A DNA stretch of 64,000 nt from Streptomyces sp. NBC_00457 (GTDB lineage: Bacteria; Actinomycetota; Actinomycetes; Streptomycetales; Streptomycetaceae). Shown piece after piece: positions 24,966 through 37,499 of the stretch. The position numbers and the translations under genes were made by a program. The notes beneath the pieces were generated by a model. The model was not told the DNA's origin and made no database searches. It saw nothing but the letters and a program-made list of their open reading frames with translations. Location of the stretch: assembly GCF_036014015.1 (NCBI RefSeq), contig NZ_CP107905.1, forward strand, positions 7,936,001 to 8,000,000, in the 5' to 3' direction. Numbering within the stretch: the stretch's first letter is position 1; each line of letters begins with the position of its first letter.

Positions 24966-26470
24966 GGGCGAGGAGCCTCCAGGTGGGTGAGGGCTTGGGT
25001 GAGCGCTTGGGTGAGATGGGCGAGGGTGTCGAAGCCGGTGCCGTTGAAGTCGCCGACGGAGGTGGCCAGTCGGTTCTTGAGGGGGGTCGTCCAGCGGTCG
25101 GGGAGTGCGGTGGGGGAGCCGGCGAGGAGGGCGGCGATGCTGCCGGTCGTCGCGCCGTTGGAGTCGGTGTCCCAGCCGCCGGAGACGGCACGGCAGATGG
25201 AGGTGGTGAAGTCGCCGTTCGCGTGGGTGAGGGCGGCGGTGATCAGGGCGGTGTTGGGGATGGCGTGGACCCAGTGGTGGTCTGCGTAGGTCGTGTGGAG
25301 TTCGTCCACGACGGTGTCGAAGTCGGTGTGGTCTTCGGCCAGTTGGAGGGCGCGGTGGATGGCCTTCGTGAGGCGGGAGTTCGGGGGGATGACCGTGAGG
25401 CCTGTGCGTAGGCAGGTGTGGATGTCCTGCGTGCCGGTGGCGGCCGTGGCGATGACGGCCGCGGTGAACATCGCAGCGTAGACGCCGTTCGCTGTGTGGG
25501 TGAGGGTGGCGTCCCGGTGGGCCTGTTCCGCTGCGGCGGCTGGGTTGCCGGGGTTGGTCCAGCCGTGGACGTCGGCGCGGATCAGGGCGCCGATCCATTC
25601 GCGGAAGGGGTTGCGGTGGCGGGCCGTGTGTGGGGGGTGGATGCCGGTGAGGAGGTTGCGGTAGGCGATGCGTTCTGCGGTGAACGTGCGGCCGGCGGGG
25701 AGTTCGTCCAGCCAGAGGGTGGCTACGTCTTCGCTGGTGAAGGTTTTGCCGTGGCGTTGGAGCAGGAGGAGGTTGAGGAGGGGGTAGTTGAGGTCGTCGT
25801 CCTCTGGCATGCCGTCGATGTTTTCGGCGAGGGAGGTTGGTGCGGATCTGCGGTTCCAGGGGTACTTCGTGGCGAGGTCCGCGGGGAGGCCCTTGGCTGT
25901 GAACCAGGTGTTCAAGGGCCAGTTGTCTGTGGCCTTGGCTAGTTGGCGGATCGCGTGAAGGGGGAGCTTCTCCACCGGTTTGCCCAGGAGGCACCCTGCT
26001 GCTCGGCCGAGCCAGGCTGCTTCCAAGCGGGCCTGCGTGGGGGCTGGGGCGGGGTCGGTCGCGCAGCCCGGCGCTGGCGGGGTGCCGCCTGCGCCCAACC
26101 GTGCCGCCCCAGGCGGCACGCATGCCCGCAGCTTGGGCGGGACAGCTGCCTGCAGCTTGGGCGGGTCAGCTGCCCGCAGCTTGGCGGGTGGCCAGTTCGG
26201 GCACAGGGCTCTGATCTTCTCCAGTTCCGTCGGTTCCTGCTCCTCCAACGCGCTTGGCAGGTCCGTCAGTTCGTCCAGCAAGTCCTCTGCCAGTTGTCGC
26301 AGGTAGCGTGATGCCCGATCGGGAGATGCGCCGGACCGGAGTGGAGCCTCGTTCCCGCCCGCCGCTCGCCACCGCGCCGCGATTCTCGAAGGCTCGCGGC
26401 CGTCCAGGGTTGCTTGACGCAGTTCGTGGCCGACCAGGTCCTCCGGCTGGACCCACGTCAGTCGGAGCAT
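24962..26470 (-). CDS. ADP-ribosylglycohydrolase family protein, fourth gene of the array, with N-terminal extension
   Basis: The 502-residue protein is longer than its three neighbours. Residues 1-~140 are an Arg/Pro-rich extension. Within it lie three tandem eight-residue repeats, (PPKLRAAD)(PPKLQAAV)(PPKLRACV), encoded by repeat DNA at 26124-26193. The ARH-type catalytic domain starts near 'TQARLEAAWLGRAAGCLLGKPVEKLP'. Metal-site motifs are 'NIDGMPEDDDLNYPLLNLLLL' (acidic triplet in place of the usual T-D-D-T) and 'GGWDTDSNGATTGSIAALLAG' (D-x-D-S/T). Both metal motifs are acceptable for the family, so activity is plausible. Its start overlaps the third gene by 13 nt and its end overlaps ribokinase by 4 nt. 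Confidence 0.82.
   Translation of the reverse strand: MLRLTWVQPEDLVGHELRQATLDGREPSRIAARWRAAGGNEAPLRSGASPDRASRYLRQLAEDLLDELTDLPSALEEQEPTELEKIRALCPNWPPAKLRAADPPKLQAAVPPKLRACVPPGAARLGAGGTPPAPGCATDPAPAPTQARLEAAWLGRAAGCLLGKPVEKLPLHAIRQLAKATDNWPLNTWFTAKGLPADLATKYPWNRRSAPTSLAENIDGMPEDDDLNYPLLNLLLLQRHGKTFTSEDVATLWLDELPAGRTFTAERIAYRNLLTGIHPPHTARHRNPFREWIGALIRADVHGWTNPGNPAAAAEQAHRDATLTHTANGVYAAMFTAAVIATAATGTQDIHTCLRTGLTVIPPNSRLTKAIHRALQLAEDHTDFDTVVDELHTTYADHHWVHAIPNTALITAALTHANGDFTTSICRAVSGGWDTDSNGATTGSIAALLAGSPTALPDRWTTPLKNRLATSVGDFNGTGFDTLAHLTQALTQALTHLEAPRP
26101..26193. repeat. Repeat DNA inserted in the coding sequence of the fourth glycohydrolase
   Basis: A hairpin, GTGCCGCC (26101-26108) with GGCGGCAC (26112-26119), is followed by three near-identical 24-bp units at 26124-26147, 26148-26171 and from 26172. 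Each begins GCCCGCAGCTTGGGCGGG or close to it. Similar sequence is, to my recollection, an interspersed element in Streptomyces intergenic DNA. The 24-bp period keeps the frame open, adding 8 residues per unit. Confidence 0.7.
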
Positions 26471-27645
26471 GCCGGGACTCCCAGCTCGGTCAGTGCCTGT
26501 TCATGGGCTCGGCGTCGTCGTACGTCCCGTTCGAAGATCTCTCGCGTGACCTGGGTCAGAGTCGTCGCCGGTTCCCAGAGGTCCAGGCGGCTGGCTTCCG
26601 AGACGGTCTTGGACCAGGCCTCCGGGATCGGGGAACCCAGGGCGCCCGAGAGCGCGCCCGCCATCGTGGCGATGGAGTCGCAGTCGCGGCCGTAGTTCAC
26701 CGAGCCGAGGACTGTGTGGCGGAAGTCGCCGTCGGCGACGACCAACATGCCCAGCGCTACGGGGAGTTCCTCGATCGCGTGCAGGCGGGACGGGCGGCGG
26801 GCGCCCAGGGACGGCTGCCGGTAGTCGGGGCCCACTGTGTCGTACGGTGCCACCACCTCCCGTAGCGGGCTCAGCGCCGACTCGAAGTCCGAATGGGCGG
26901 AGGCCACTTCGCAGACGTTCTCGATCGCGGTGCGCGTGCCGTCCTTCGCCAGGGACAGGCACGTCGTGACGACCGAGTCCGGTGTCGCGCCGGGCGTGCA
27001 GGCCGCGGCTACCGCTGCCGCGAAGACGCCCGCCGCCTCGCGGCCGTACGACGACTGGTGGGCGCCCGCGATGTCGAGGGCCTCGGTGTATGCGCCCTCG
27101 GGGTTGGCCGCGTTGACCAGGCCGACCGGGGCCATGTACATCGCCGCGCCGCAGTTGACGACGTTGCCGACGCCGGCCTCTCGCGGGTCGACATGGCCGT
27201 AGTGCAACCTCGCGACCAGCCACTTCTCCGCCAGGAAGACCCGGTGCAGCGGCAGGGTCTCCGTCTCCAGCTCCGGGATCCAGCGCGGGTTCGTCATCAG
27301 GTCCGGCACCAGGTGCTCGGCGATCGCGTAGGCGTCCAGGTGGTCGCGGATCTGGGCGTACACCCGTACCAGGGCATGGGTCAGCAAGGTGTCGTCGGTG
27401 ATGTGGCCGTCGCCCTTGTGGTACGGGGCGATGGGGCGGGCGGTGCGCCAGGCGTCGCCGTGCCAGGGGCCGACGATGCCGTGGACGCGGCCGCCGTGGC
27501 GTTCGAGGATCTGGGCGGGGGAGTAGCCCTCGACGGGGCCGCCGAGTGCGTCGCCGACGGCCGCTCCGACCAGGGCGCCGGTGATCCGCTCGGGCAGAGT
27601 GATCGCTGAGGTTTCTTCTCCTTTGGGCGTCATGCCCCGAATCAT
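26458..27645 (-). CDS. ADP-ribosylglycohydrolase family protein, third gene of the array
   Basis: ATG 27645 gives 395 residues and an ATGA overlap with the preceding gene; ATG 27633 (MTPKGEETS) is an alternative. The catalytic domain is canonical: 'ITGALVGAAVGDALGGPVEGYSPAQI', the first metal motif 'GHITDDTLLTHALVRVY' (T-D-D-T), 'VNCGAAMYMAPVGLVNAANP', and the second metal motif 'NYGRDCDSIATMAGALSGAL' (R-D-x-D-S). Family members remove ADP-ribose from proteins or small molecules, or act on related N-glycosides, using two Mg ions. Of the four genes it is among the best conserved. The C-terminus is basic and helical ('IFERDVRRRRAHEQALTELG'). Confidence 0.87.
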   Translation of the reverse strand: MIRGMTPKGEETSAITLPERITGALVGAAVGDALGGPVEGYSPAQILERHGGRVHGIVGPWHGDAWRTARPIAPYHKGDGHITDDTLLTHALVRVYAQIRDHLDAYAIAEHLVPDLMTNPRWIPELETETLPLHRVFLAEKWLVARLHYGHVDPREAGVGNVVNCGAAMYMAPVGLVNAANPEGAYTEALDIAGAHQSSYGREAAGVFAAAVAAACTPGATPDSVVTTCLSLAKDGTRTAIENVCEVASAHSDFESALSPLREVVAPYDTVGPDYRQPSLGARRPSRLHAIEELPVALGMLVVADGDFRHTVLGSVNYGRDCDSIATMAGALSGALGSPIPEAWSKTVSEASRLDLWEPATTLTQVTREIFERDVRRRRAHEQALTELGVPACSD

Positions 27646-28757
27646 CCCCCCGGTGGGGCCGGTTGTACGGCTTCCAGGAGTTCGGCGAGTTCCACCAGGT
27701 CGGTGCCGGTCAAGCGAGGGAGGACGCAGCCGGAGAGGGTGCGGCAGGTGTCCCGCCAGGTCGCCGGGATCGCCGCGCCGCCGCCCAGCGCGCCGGTCAG
27801 GGCGCCCACGAGCGCCGGGGCCGAGTCCGCGACCCGGGACAGACAGGCCGCCGCGGGGACCGCCTCGGCGATCCTGCCGTGTGCCGCGGTCGCCAGGGCC
27901 AGGGCGACCGGGACCGTTTCGGCGGCGGCGATGCCGTAGCTGTAGACGTGGTCGACGATCTGGTGCTCCAGGAGCGGGATCAGCGCGAAGGCGCTGTCCG
28001 TGTCGGACGCCAGCTTCAGCGCGTGGCGGGCGTTGCGGCCGACCTCGGTGGACTCGGGGAGTTCCGCGAGGGCCGCCCGCGCGCACGCCTCGACCTCCGC
28101 TCCGACCAGGGCCAGCGAGAGTGCCGCCGCCATCGCCCGCGCGCCGTGCACTCCGTCGCCGTCCTGGGTATAGCGGGCGTCGAACTCGGCGAGGGAGGCG
28201 GCGAGTTCGGGGTCGCCGGGGTGGGCGACGGCCAGCACACAGGCCCGTACGCACGCCGCGTCGTCGAAGTAGTGCGGATTGTCGTGGCCGGTGGCGGGCG
28301 GGCGCAGTCCGGTGGCCAGGTTGCCGAGACCGGCCCGGACCGAGATACGGGCGCGCAGCGGGAGCACCGCCGACTCGATCTCGGGGGCGCGTTCGGCCGC
28401 CGCCGCGACTTCGCTCGCGACCGCGTTCCAGGTCAGATCGATGGCGGCCCTTGTACGGCGCTCCCGGCTCAGGTCGCCCAGCGCACTGTCGTCCCCGGCC
28501 CGCAGCACGGCCTCCGCTGCGAACGCCGCCCACTCCGCGTCGTCGGAGGGGCCGAGGCGGAGGGGTTCCGGGGGCTGGTTCAGCGCGATCGGCACGGGGA
28601 GCGTGGTCGTCGCGTTCTGCTCCGCGAACGTGTCCAGTTCGCGCGTCAGACGCCGCGTCCACTCCGGCATCCGGGCCGCCCGGTGCCGGGCGGCCGGCCA
28701 ACCGGCGGCGTCCCCCGCGGCCAGCCCCAGCAACAGCCCTTCCACCCGCCGGGTCAC
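27642..28757 (-). CDS. ADP-ribosylglycohydrolase-like protein, second gene of the array, probably degenerate at the metal site
   Basis: GTG 28757 overlaps the first gene by 4 nt and gives 371 residues (VTRRVEGLLLGLAAGDAAGW). The overall fold pattern is kept: 'VEGLLLGLAAGDAAGW' N-terminus, 'ARAMAAALSLALVG', 'SYGIAAAETVPVALALATAA', 'ALVGALTGALGGGAAIPATW'. The catalytic motifs are not. The T-D-D-T position reads 'GPSDDAEWAAF' (Thr lost) and the R-D-x-D-T position reads 'LSRVADSAPALVG' (first Asp replaced by Val). By comparison with its neighbours it may be catalytically weak or inactive and could serve as a partner subunit. It is not a pseudogene: the frame is intact and coupled on both sides. 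Confidence 0.75.
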   Translation of the reverse strand: MTRRVEGLLLGLAAGDAAGWPAARHRAARMPEWTRRLTRELDTFAEQNATTTLPVPIALNQPPEPLRLGPSDDAEWAAFAAEAVLRAGDDSALGDLSRERRTRAAIDLTWNAVASEVAAAAERAPEIESAVLPLRARISVRAGLGNLATGLRPPATGHDNPHYFDDAACVRACVLAVAHPGDPELAASLAEFDARYTQDGDGVHGARAMAAALSLALVGAEVEACARAALAELPESTEVGRNARHALKLASDTDSAFALIPLLEHQIVDHVYSYGIAAAETVPVALALATAAHGRIAEAVPAAACLSRVADSAPALVGALTGALGGGAAIPATWRDTCRTLSGCVLPRLTGTDLVELAELLEAVQPAPPGG

Positions 28758-29905
28758 GGCCGCACCTCGTCCTCGTCTGCGGCGAGGACATAGAGGGCCA
28801 CGGGGTCGCACTCCGCCCGCCCCTCATGTCGTACGAGACTGTCCGGTCGTACGAGATCGACCGGTCGTACGAGATCGTCCTGCCGTTCCTCTGTCTCTGC
28901 CTCCGCGTCCTCCTCTTCCGTCAGCAGGTCCGCCACGTCCAGCACGTGGTGGCCCCTCATCGACGGCAGGCAGCTGCCGTGGGCCGGGCCGATGGCGGCG
29001 GCCCAGTCGGACGGGATGGCGGACGCGCCCTGGGTCGCGCCGGCGAGTGCGCCCGCGACCGCTGCCGTGGTGTCGGCGTCGCGGCCCATGTTCACGGCGG
29101 TCAGTACGGCCTGGACGAAGTCGCCGTCGGCTGCCGCGTAGGCGCCGAAGGCGAGGGCGACGGCTTCGGGGGCGAGGTCGGTCCAGGGGTAGCCGCCGAT
29201 GACGACCGCGGAGCGGACCGCGCGTTCGCCTCGGTGGGCGACGGCGACGGCGCGGCGCAGGGAGCGGGCCGTCCAGGAGTCGTCCGGAACGACGGCGAGG
29301 GCGGACGCGACCACCGCGATCGTCGGGGCGCCGGCCATCGCCGCCGCGACGCCGGCCGCGACCGCCTGGCCTCCGTAAATGCCCTCGCCGTCATGGCTGA
29401 CCGAGCCGTCGATCGCCACCAGTCGGGCCGCTTCGGCGGGGCGGCCCGAGGCGAAGACGCCGAAGGGGGCCGCGCGCATGGCGAGGCCGTCGCTCCAGGC
29501 GTGGCGGTGCTGGGCGGAGATGGGGGCGGCGAGGCCGCGGCGGAGGTTCTCCAGGGTGCCGCGTTCGCTGAAGCCGGCGCCGCGGAAGGGGCCCTCGTCG
29601 CGGTCGGCGATCCATTTGTGCCAGGCCGTCTCCACATGGGAGGGGGTCAGGGCGCTGCCGTGGCGGGCGAGCAGCAAGCCCGAGAAGATCGCGTACTCCG
29701 TGTCGTCCGTGCCGGCCGGCTTGTCGGCGACGTAACCGGTGATACGGCCCCAGCGGGCGCGGATCTCGGAGGGCTTCATGTTCTCGGCGGGGGCTCCGAG
29801 GGCGTCGCCGACGGCGAGGCCGAGCAGCGCGCCGCGTGCCCGGTCGCGGAGTTCGGCGGCGTTCCCGGGCGCCGGGGCCGAGGGAACGCAGGCGATCGAT
29901 GCCAT
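28754..29905 (-). CDS. ADP-ribosylglycohydrolase family protein, first gene of the array
   Basis: ATG 29905 is preceded by GGAGGAGAGG, the strongest ribosome site of the operon, giving 383 residues. The domain begins 'RDRARGALLGLAVGDALGAP' (about residue 21). The metal motifs are intact: 'GTDDTEYAIFSGLLLARHG' (D67-D68-T69) and 'NMGRDADTTAAVAGALAGAT'. 'VSHDGEGIYGGQAVAAGVAA' is the substrate-loop region. The C-terminal ~40 residues are a charged low-complexity tail with 'DLVRPVDLVRPDSLVRHEG', encoded by direct repeats TCGTACGAGA at about 28832-28880. It is the first gene of the minus-strand operon that runs to 22013. Confidence 0.88.
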   Translation of the reverse strand: MASIACVPSAPAPGNAAELRDRARGALLGLAVGDALGAPAENMKPSEIRARWGRITGYVADKPAGTDDTEYAIFSGLLLARHGSALTPSHVETAWHKWIADRDEGPFRGAGFSERGTLENLRRGLAAPISAQHRHAWSDGLAMRAAPFGVFASGRPAEAARLVAIDGSVSHDGEGIYGGQAVAAGVAAAMAGAPTIAVVASALAVVPDDSWTARSLRRAVAVAHRGERAVRSAVVIGGYPWTDLAPEAVALAFGAYAAADGDFVQAVLTAVNMGRDADTTAAVAGALAGATQGASAIPSDWAAAIGPAHGSCLPSMRGHHVLDVADLLTEEEDAEAETEERQDDLVRPVDLVRPDSLVRHEGRAECDPVALYVLAADEDEVRP

Positions 29906-30057
29906 AGGGGCCTCTCCTCCGGGGGCTCCTCCCAGGGCGCGGAGCCCTTTGCGGATGTGTCCCACCGGAGGGGTCCGGGAGAGCGTCGGGGGCCTCAAGG
30001 TCACCCGGTCGACATCTGTGCATGTTCGCTGTCGAATGAGCGATCAGCGGTAAAGGC

Positions 30058-30076
30058 GCAGGTTAGACGAGCCTTT
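30058..30076 (+). promoter_or_regulatory. Partial iron-box-like site upstream of the VIT gene (weak)
   Basis: GCAGGTTAGACGAGCCTTT agrees with the DmdR/IdeR iron box TTAGGTTAGGCTCACCTAA at about 11 of 19 positions, mainly in the left half (AGGTTAG). It lies 99 bp before the VIT start. Confidence 0.3.
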
Positions 30077-30138
30077 CCTTGCTGGCGGGAGGGGAATCCG
30101 GGGCGTAAGTTTGGTATTGTCAAAGACTGGAGTCAGTC

Positions 30139-30157
30139 TAAACTTTGCCTCACCTTA
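30139..30157 (+). promoter_or_regulatory. Iron-box-like site next to the VIT gene start
   Basis: TAAACTTTGCCTCACCTTA matches the DmdR/IdeR iron-box consensus at about 13 of 19 positions, including the whole GCCTCACCT core. It lies 17 bp before the ATG at 30175, where a bound repressor would block transcription. Control of a VIT-type metal transporter by iron is plausible. Confidence 0.45.
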
Positions 30158-30174
30158 GCTCTGGGGGATCCGGT

Positions 30175-30906
30175 ATGGCCATCATCGAAACCGAAGCGGC
30201 GCTCCATGAGGCGCACCGCGACAATCACACCCACCGGGATGTGAACGGCGGCTGGCTGCGCCCCGCCGTCTTCGGCGCGATGGACGGCCTGGTCTCCAAC
30301 CTCGCCCTGATGACCGGTGTCGCGGGCGGCGCGGCCGGTCCGCGGACCGTCGTGATCGCCGGGCTCGCGGGTCTCGCCGCCGGGGCCTTCTCCATGGCCG
30401 CCGGTGAGTACACGTCCGTCGCCTCGCAGCGGGAACTCGTCGAGGCGGAACTGGATGTGGAGCGGCGCGAGCTGCGCAAGCATCCCCAGGACGAGGAGGC
30501 CGAACTCGCCGCGCTCTATGAGGCGCGCGGGGTCGAGCCCCGGCTGGCGCGGGAAGTGGCGGAACAGCTCTCGCGCGATCCCGAGCAGGCCCTGGAGATA
30601 CACGCCCGCGAGGAACTCGGCATCGACCCCGGTGATCTGCCGTCGCCGCTGGTCGCCGCCGTCTCGTCGTTCGGTTCCTTCGCGCTGGGCGCCCTGCTTC
30701 CCGTACTGCCGTATCTGCTGGGTGCCAGTTCTCTGTGGCCGGCCGTGCTCCTTGCGCTGGTGGGGCTGTTCGCGTGTGGTGCCGTGGTGGCCAAGGTGAC
30801 GGCGCGGACCTGGTGGTTCAGCGGATTCAGGCAGCTCGCGCTCGGTGGCGCGGCGGCCGGTGTGACGTACGCCCTGGGCAGCCTGCTGGGAACCGCCGTA
30901 GGATAG
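30175..30906 (+). CDS. VIT1/CCC1 family iron/manganese transporter
   Basis: The 243-residue membrane protein begins MAIIETEAALHEAHRDNHTH. Its family pattern is clear: 'LRPAVFGAMDGLVSNLALMTGVAGG' (helix 1 with D-G-L-V-S-N), 'GLAGLAAGAFSMAAGEYTSVASQRELVEAEL' (helix 2 with the A-G-x-x-S-M-A-x-G-E-Y motif), the cytoplasmic acidic metal-binding domain 'ERRELRKHPQDEEAELAALYE', and three C-terminal helices ('SPLVAAVSSFGSFALGALLP', 'WPAVLLALVGLFACGAVVA', 'FRQLALGGAAAGVTYALGSL'). Eukaryotic relatives move Fe or Mn into vacuoles; bacterial members probably export excess metal. GGGGGATCCGGT precedes the ATG as ribosome site. Confidence 0.9.
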   Translation: MAIIETEAALHEAHRDNHTHRDVNGGWLRPAVFGAMDGLVSNLALMTGVAGGAAGPRTVVIAGLAGLAAGAFSMAAGEYTSVASQRELVEAELDVERRELRKHPQDEEAELAALYEARGVEPRLAREVAEQLSRDPEQALEIHAREELGIDPGDLPSPLVAAVSSFGSFALGALLPVLPYLLGASSLWPAVLLALVGLFACGAVVAKVTARTWWFSGFRQLALGGAAAGVTYALGSLLGTAVG

Positions 30907-30916
30907 GGGGACTCGC

Positions 30917-30940
30917 ACTTATGCGTTGGGCCGCATAAGT
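30917..30940. promoter_or_regulatory. Perfect 9-bp inverted repeat after the VIT gene
   Basis: ACTTATGCG (30917-30925) and CGCATAAGT (30932-30940) surround TTGGGC, 10 nt after the stop. It may be a weak terminator, but the AT-rich arms without a T-tail also suit a protein-binding site. The rest of the 367-bp gap to gltB holds the two sites listed next and nothing else that I recognise. Confidence 0.45.
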
Positions 30941-31158
30941 AGCCGTTACTCGCTGGTTTCGATTGCTTAACCACCGGGCATGAGCCGTAAGCGCTGTGGG
31001 CAATGAGGCCTGCCGCGCACCCTCGGGGTCGATGACGACGCCTCCCCGGCCCTCGGGCTGACGGACATCGATCTGTCCGCTTCGGTCCCCATTGCTTCCG
31101 CCGCCGTGCGCGGTACCCCCGCCGCGACCGCGGCGTCCGCATGTTGGAACGCGGTATC

Positions 31159-31174
31159 CGGTTCCCGAGAACCG
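31159..31174. promoter_or_regulatory. 16-bp dyad upstream of gltB
   Basis: CGGTTCCCGAGAACCG is a perfect 6-bp inverted repeat around CCGA, ending 9 bp before the GlnR-like box. It could be an operator or part of the gltB promoter region. Confidence 0.35.
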
Positions 31175-31183
31175 CCCCATCAT

Positions 31184-31199
31184 GTAACCTGCACGAAAT
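31184..31199 (+). promoter_or_regulatory. gltB: GlnR-box-like site upstream of gltB
   Basis: GTAAC-CTGCAC-GAAAT fits the Streptomyces GlnR box pattern gTnAC-n6-GaAAc at all but the last base. It lies 75 bp before the gltB ATG, within a short AT-rich stretch (GAAATTTTGCA). GlnR is the global nitrogen regulator, and glutamate synthase is a reasonable target. Confidence 0.5.
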
Positions 31200-31273
31200 T
31201 TTGCACTCACGCAGAGGGCCAGCGTCGTCCCTCGGCACCTGCATATGCCAAGTTGACGACGACGGGAGAGCCG

Positions 31274-35870
<4,597 letters not shown>

Positions 35871-35878
<8 letters not shown>

Positions 35879-37331
35879 TCCCAAGGGCTTTCTCAACCAC
35901 GGCCGCGAGGTCGCCAAGTCCCGTCCCGTCGAAGAGCGCAAGAAGGACTGGAACGAGGTCTACGTCCCCGGCTCGCTGCTGCCGATCATCAGCAAGCAGG
36001 CCAGCCGCTGCATGGACTGCGGCATCCCGTTCTGCCACAACGGCTGTCCGCTGGGGAACCTGATCCCCGAGTGGAACGACTACGCCTACCGCGAGGACTG
36101 GGCCGCCGCGTCCGAGCGCCTGCACGCGACCAACAACTTCCCGGAGTTCACCGGTCGCCTCTGCCCGGCGCCCTGCGAGTCGGCGTGTGTGCTCGGCATC
36201 AACCAGCCGGCCGTCACCATCAAGAACGTCGAGGTCTCGATCATCGACAAGGCGTGGGAGACCGGTGACGTCGCCCCGCAGATCCCGGAGCGCCTGTCCG
36301 GCAAGACGGTCGCGGTCATCGGCTCGGGCCCGGCGGGTCTCGCCGCCGCTCAGCAGCTGACCCGGGCGGGCCACACGGTCGCCGTCTACGAGCGCGCGGA
36401 CCGTATCGGCGGCCTCCTGCGCTACGGCATCCCCGAGTTCAAGATGGAGAAGCGGCACATCAACCGCCGTATCGAGCAGATGCGCGCGGAGGGCACCCGC
36501 TTCCGTACCGGTATCGAGATCGGCCGCGACCTCAAGGCGACCGATCTGAAGAAGCGGTACGACGCGATCGTCATCGCCGCCGGTGCGACGACCGCTCGTG
36601 ACCTCCCGGTCCCCGGCCGCGAACTCAAGGGCATCCACCAGGCCATGGAGTACCTGCCGCTGGCCAACAAGGTCCAGGAGGGCGACTTCGTGACGCCCCC
36701 CATCACGGCCGAGGGCAAGCACGTCGTCGTCATCGGCGGCGGCGACACCGGCGCCGACTGCGTGGGCACGGCCCACCGCCAGGGCGCGGCCTCCGTCACG
36801 CAGCTGGAGATCATGCCCAGGCCGGGCGAGGACCGGGCGCCGAACCAGCCGTGGCCGACCTTCCCGATGCTGTACAAGGTCACGTCCGCGCACGAGGAGG
36901 GCGGTGAGCGGGTCTACTCCGTCTCCACCACCCACTTCGAGGGCGACGAGGACGGCAACGTCCAGTGGCTGCACCTCACCGAGGTCGAGTTCATCGACGG
37001 CAAGCTGACGCAGAAGCCGGGCACGGAGCGCAAGATCCCCGCCCAGCTGGTCACGCTGGCGATGGGCTTCACCGGCACCGACCGGGACAACGGCCTGGTC
37101 GAGCAGTTCGGCCTGGACCTCGACGAGCGCGGCAACATCGCCCGTGACGGCGACTTCCAGACCAACGTCCCCGGAGTCTTCGTCGCCGGTGACGCGGGCC
37201 GCGGTCAGTCGTTGATCGTCTGGGCGATCGCGGAGGGCCGCTCGGCCGCCCGCGGGTGCGACCGCTTCCTGACCGGCGTGAGCGACCTGCCGGCACCGAT
37301 CCGTCCGACGGACCGCTCGCTCATGGTCTGA
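35871..37331 (+). CDS. gltD: Glutamate synthase small subunit
   Basis: GltD feeds electrons from NADPH through FAD and two 4Fe-4S clusters to GltB. The 486-residue protein has the cysteine clusters '[23 protein letters not shown]' (about 44-66) and '[16 protein letters not shown]'. It has an FAD-binding '[29 protein letters not shown]' and the NADPH site '[22 protein letters not shown]'. A C-terminal '[23 protein letters not shown]' completes the flavin domain. The start ATG lies within the last codons of gltB (8-nt overlap), ensuring balanced production. A strong terminator follows. Confidence 0.97.
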
Positions 37332-37375
37332 TCGGCCCCAAAACGTCCCGCACAAAGGCGTGCGGTACACCCGAC

Positions 37376-37428
37376 GGCGCCTGCCCTCCAGTCCCCGACC
37401 GGACGACTGGGCAGGCGCCGCGGCTTTT
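37376..37428 (+). terminator. gltD: Terminator of the gltBD operon
   Basis: GGCGCCTGCCC (37376-37386) pairs perfectly with GGGCAGGCGCC (37409-37419); the loop can pair further (AGTCC/GGACGACT). GCGGCTTTTC follows. The stem of 11 bp plus the short T-run marks an intrinsic terminator 44 nt after the gltD stop. Confidence 0.85.
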
Positions 37429-37499
37429 CTCACGCCAGTGCGCGGGGGTGGGGTGCCGTAGCCTCGGCGTCAGTTCTGGTGAGCGATGGGGGAGTCGGC

